A DNA stretch of 64,000 bases from Suilimivivens sp963650485 (GTDB lineage Bacteria; Bacillota; Clostridia; Lachnospirales; Lachnospiraceae), in NCBI GenBank assembly GCA_963650485.1, contig CAVJLN010000007.1, positions 10,413 to 74,412 of the forward strand. Reading direction: 5' to 3'. The notes below the pieces were generated by a model. The model worked only from the letters and a program-made list of their open reading frames with translations. It made no database searches and was not told where the DNA came from. Positions 61,651-64,000 of the stretch are shown here, piece by piece. Position numbers and translations under genes: made by a program. Positions within the stretch are counted from its first letter, which is position 1. Each line of letters begins with the position of its first letter.

Positions 61651-61695
61651 GAGATGATCCTTTCCTTTACTTTTATTTATTTTGTAAACGCTGTA

Positions 61696-64000
61696 CTAGT
61701 ATCCCAGATAGCTGATATTCATATCCACATTTCCGCTGATACCGGCAACCGATCCCTTGGAGGAATACTGCCACATATCATAACGGGTACGTGTGTAGCT
61801 TGGGGATGCCGCATACTGTGCCAGCCAGATCTTATAGCTGCTTAGCCCCGGTGCATCCAGATAGGAATTCAGCCACGTTTTATTTGCATAAATGCCTGCC
61901 TTGTATCCGGAGTTCTGAATGGTCTGACAGAATGCACGGCATACAGCCGTTCTCGTGGACGCATCAATCCGGTCTCCACGTCCGTTACTTGCCTCCACAT
62001 CCAAGAATACCGGATAGGATATATTATACCCCTTTACCAGACTGATTACCATAGAAGCTTCCTCGACCGCTTCTACTTCATTCACTGCCTGTGTAAAGAA
62101 ATAAACTCCAACCTTAAGCCCTGCCTTCTGGGCTCCCTGGATGTTGCTCCTAAACTTCGGATCTTCAATCAGGGCACCGGTCGTTGATCCGCGGTATCCG
62201 CAACGGATAATGACATAGGAAACGCCACTGTTCTTTACTGCATTCCAGTCAATATTACCATTCCATTTGGATACGTCAATCCCCATATGTCCTGATCCGC
62301 TGTTCAGACTTCCGTCGCTGTTAAAATTATACTTTGCACCCTGAATGACCTGCTCTCCGGTGACCTTATTTCCATTCTTATCAAAGAAATAGGTGCGTCC
62401 GTCGATGGTCTGCCATCCGGTGTAACGATACTGTCCGGTTGTCTTGCTGGTCTTTAAGTAAAATTCCTTCTTCGTATAATAATCCGCATATTTGGCTTCG
62501 CGGTAGTTTCCGTTATCATCCTTGACATAGATCACCTTGCCATCTGTCGACTTCAAGGTTGTGGACGTATCCTTCTTCGCCTGTTCTTCCTTACTCATGG
62601 AGGGAGAAGGGGATGCACTTGGTGATACCGAAGGTGATACACTCGGTGACACGGAAGGACTCACAGACGGAGAGACCGAAGGGGATACGCTCGGAGACGC
62701 ACTTGGAGTCGGCGTTGGTGTTGCCGTCGGAGTTGGTGTTACTTCCTGTGTCGAAGTCGGTGTTGCCGTCGGAGTTGGTGTTACCTCCTGTGTCGGAGTC
62801 GACGTCTCTGCCGGGGTTGAATCCGGTTCCTGCGTCGATTCCGGTTCTATAGAGGACACAGGCTCTGGCGATGTCACCGGAACCTGTTCAGAGTTTTCAT
62901 TTTCCGATGTCTGAAGCTGACTCAGCATCACCGGATTCATGAGATCCGTCAGCATGGAACGGGTCAGGAATAAAGAAGTACTCTTTCCAGGATCTGCAAT
63001 CTTGCTCTTATCAAGAGCCTCATAGGTATCCTCACTTGTCTCCGTTCCCTCGATGATGGTCTTAGTGGATTCTACCCATTCTACTGTATCGGTATTGGTT
63101 GACTCCACCACCGTCTGATTCACCTTGGTGTCTTCTGCAGCTACATTGACCTGGGACTCGGATTTGATTTCATTTGCAACATCGACCTTCTTGTATTCAA
63201 TGTCTTCCTTTACGGTGATCGTCACCGGATCAGAAGATAACACATAGTCTTCATATTGCAGCGGTGAAACCAATGTGACGGTATACTTACCGGATTTCAT
63301 GCCAGTAAGATAGATGACACCATCCTTATCATCGTCTTTCTTATTCAGTTCTCCACCCGAAGAATTCTTAATATTTACCTCAAATTCCACGCCCGAAAAC
63401 AGCTTTCCGGTTGCTTCATTTGAAAACTTAATCTTCATATCTCTCTGGATGGAGGTAATATTCATGAAAATATGTACTTCTTCTCCGGAAGCTTTGGCAT
63501 CTTCTTCCTGCTGCTCTTCTTCCATGAGCTGTTCCTGCTCCATGGCTGCCATCAATTTGGCTGCCTGTGCATCAGCAATTGCCACAAGTCCGCTTTCGCC
63601 AATGACCGGAATATCCTCAAGTCCTGCGCCCACCTGTGCAAAGGTTTCAATCTGCTTCTGTCTTCCCTTAGCATTCACATAAAGTGTCCCGGTCACCGCA
63701 AGCAGAATTACTACAACGAGCCCCGTGAACATAATCACATGATCCGTGGTCCCAAGATTCATAAACCACTGTACCGCTCCTTTTACTCCGTGAGCGGGTC
63801 TGCGGTGAGAGGCGACATAACGATGACTGTTATCTTCATAGTACTCCTCGTCCTCATAATACTCGTCATCCTCATAATACTCTTCGTCATCTTCATACGA
63901 TTCTTCCTCTTCCAGATCGTATTCATCTGCCTCGTAATATTCTTCATCTTCGTCTATCTCTTCATCACTGTAATACTCATCGGAATCCTCTTCCTCATAG
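61696..64000 (-). CDS. GH25 muramidase, 5' end beyond the window
   Basis: The open frame continues without a stop past the first visible Met (63762) to the window edge, so at least 767 codons are seen. The upstream 79 codons encode an acidic Asp/Glu/Tyr tail with DDEYYED-type repeats and a basic stretch (SHRRPAHGVKG). One transmembrane helix follows (VIMFTGLVVVILLAVTGTLYV), then an SpaA-like beta domain (about 100-200 after the Met), a SPSV-type Ser/Pro linker, choline-binding-like repeats (GWQTIDGRTYFFDKNGNKVTG) and a C-terminal GH25 domain (HMGIDVSKWNGNIDW, DVEASNGRGD). It probably remodels peptidoglycan near the polysaccharide cluster. Confidence 0.88.
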   Translation of the reverse strand, partial: YEEEDSDEYYSDEEIDEDEEYYEADEYDLEEEESYEDDEEYYEDDEYYEDEEYYEDNSHRYVASHRRPAHGVKGAVQWFMNLGTTDHVIMFTGLVVVILLAVTGTLYVNAKGRQKQIETFAQVGAGLEDIPVIGESGLVAIADAQAAKLMAAMEQEQLMEEEQQEEDAKASGEEVHIFMNITSIQRDMKIKFSNEATGKLFSGVEFEVNIKNSSGGELNKKDDDKDGVIYLTGMKSGKYTVTLVSPLQYEDYVLSSDPVTITVKEDIEYKKVDVANEIKSESQVNVAAEDTKVNQTVVESTNTDTVEWVESTKTIIEGTETSEDTYEALDKSKIADPGKSTSLFLTRSMLTDLMNPVMLSQLQTSENENSEQVPVTSPEPVSSIEPESTQEPDSTPAETSTPTQEVTPTPTATPTSTQEVTPTPTATPTPTPSASPSVSPSVSPSVSPSVSPSVSPSVSPSASPSPSMSKEEQAKKDTSTTLKSTDGKVIYVKDDNGNYREAKYADYYTKKEFYLKTSKTTGQYRYTGWQTIDGRTYFFDKNGNKVTGEQVIQGAKYNFNSDGSLNSGSGHMGIDVSKWNGNIDWNAVKNSGVSYVIIRCGYRGSTTGALIEDPKFRSNIQGAQKAGLKVGVYFFTQAVNEVEAVEEASMVISLVKGYNISYPVFLDVEASNGRGDRIDASTRTAVCRAFCQTIQNSGYKAGIYANKTWLNSYLDAPGLSSYKIWLAQYAASPSYTRTRYDMWQYSSKGSVAGISGNVDMNISYLGY
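62600..62860 (-). repeat. Ser/Pro/Val/Thr linker repeats in GH25 gene
   Basis: Near-identical 12-24 base units encode SPSVSPSV repeats, preceded by TPTPTAT / TQEVTPT repeats. This is a wall-spanning type linker within the muramidase gene. Confidence 0.8.

Noticed and set aside
62537..62914. Plus-strand frame rich in GVGVAVGVGV
   Set aside because: It is the antisense shadow of the SPSV/TPT repeats in the GH25 gene.

Overview
The window looks like a chromosomal contig from an anaerobic, low-to-mid GC Firmicute, most likely a Lachnospiraceae member (gut Clostridia). The reasons are the gene families and their order (ispE - GntR/FCD regulator - small membrane protein - murI - DUF1934), strong AGGAGG-type ribosome binding sites, Gram-positive surface lipoproteins, a SPOCS/LysM spore-coat type protein, an Rpn-type nuclease with EEGR repeats, and many GH2/GH3/GH67 glycan-degrading genes. 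No rRNA, tRNA, CRISPR array or complete insertion sequence was recognised. The genus cannot be fixed from sequence alone. A run of Ns (47394-47669) shows that this is a draft assembly.

Layout. (1) 220-11466: a glucuronoxylan-type utilisation locus with GH67 alpha-glucuronidase, GH3 beta-xylosidase/glucosidase, a divergent AraC regulator, a 1249-residue GH2 enzyme and a SASA-family carbohydrate esterase. A 16-bp direct repeat lies between the AraC and GH3 genes, and a partial copy lies upstream of the esterase-GH2 pair, which suggests one regulon. (2) 11536-23447: housekeeping and envelope genes: a subtilisin-like protease coupled to a variant ClpX, a 43-bp tandem repeat, an NlpC/P60 hydrolase, a trigger-factor/FKBP lipoprotein, cardiolipin synthase, DUF1934, murI, a GntR regulator and ispE. 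(3) 23586-28563: a second sugar locus with an AraC regulator divergent from a GH2 enzyme and a GPH-type sugar symporter. (4) 28701-41131: mixed genes: a DUF5610-like protein, an Rpn nuclease, a SPOCS/LysM protein, pyrD-pyrK-pyrC preceded by a lone RelB-type antitoxin, a PrcB-like lipoprotein, an HtrA protease and glmS. (5) 41395-64000: a large cell-wall polysaccharide cluster on the minus strand. It runs from a GH25 muramidase (continuing past the window edge) through rfbB-rfbA-rfbC, a Wzm/Wzt exporter, a methyltransferase-kinase protein resembling WbdD chain terminators, several GT2 glycosyltransferases, a phosphoglucomutase, a polyprenyl-phosphate sugar transferase and an LCP ligase.

How the genes fit together. 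In region 1 the side chains (4-O-methyl-glucuronate and acetyl groups) and the backbone oligomers of xylan would be removed by GH67, the esterase, GH3 and GH2 under AraC control. In region 5, glucose-1-phosphate from the phosphoglucomutase feeds RfbA/B/C. The GT2 enzymes build a rhamnose-containing glycan on the lipid primed by the polyprenyl-phosphate transferase, the WbdD-like protein may cap it, Wzm/Wzt would export it, and the LCP protein would attach it to peptidoglycan.

The most unusual signals are non-coding or architectural: tandem repeats that fold into paired GNRA-loop hairpins upstream of clpX, a multi-hairpin RNA-like element with a CsrA/RsmE-type loop at 37278-37412, a 166-bp foldback element with a half copy 43 kb away, a consensus promoter with an overlapping palindrome serving a toxin-less antitoxin and the pyr genes, and the WbdD-like protein in a Gram-positive cluster.
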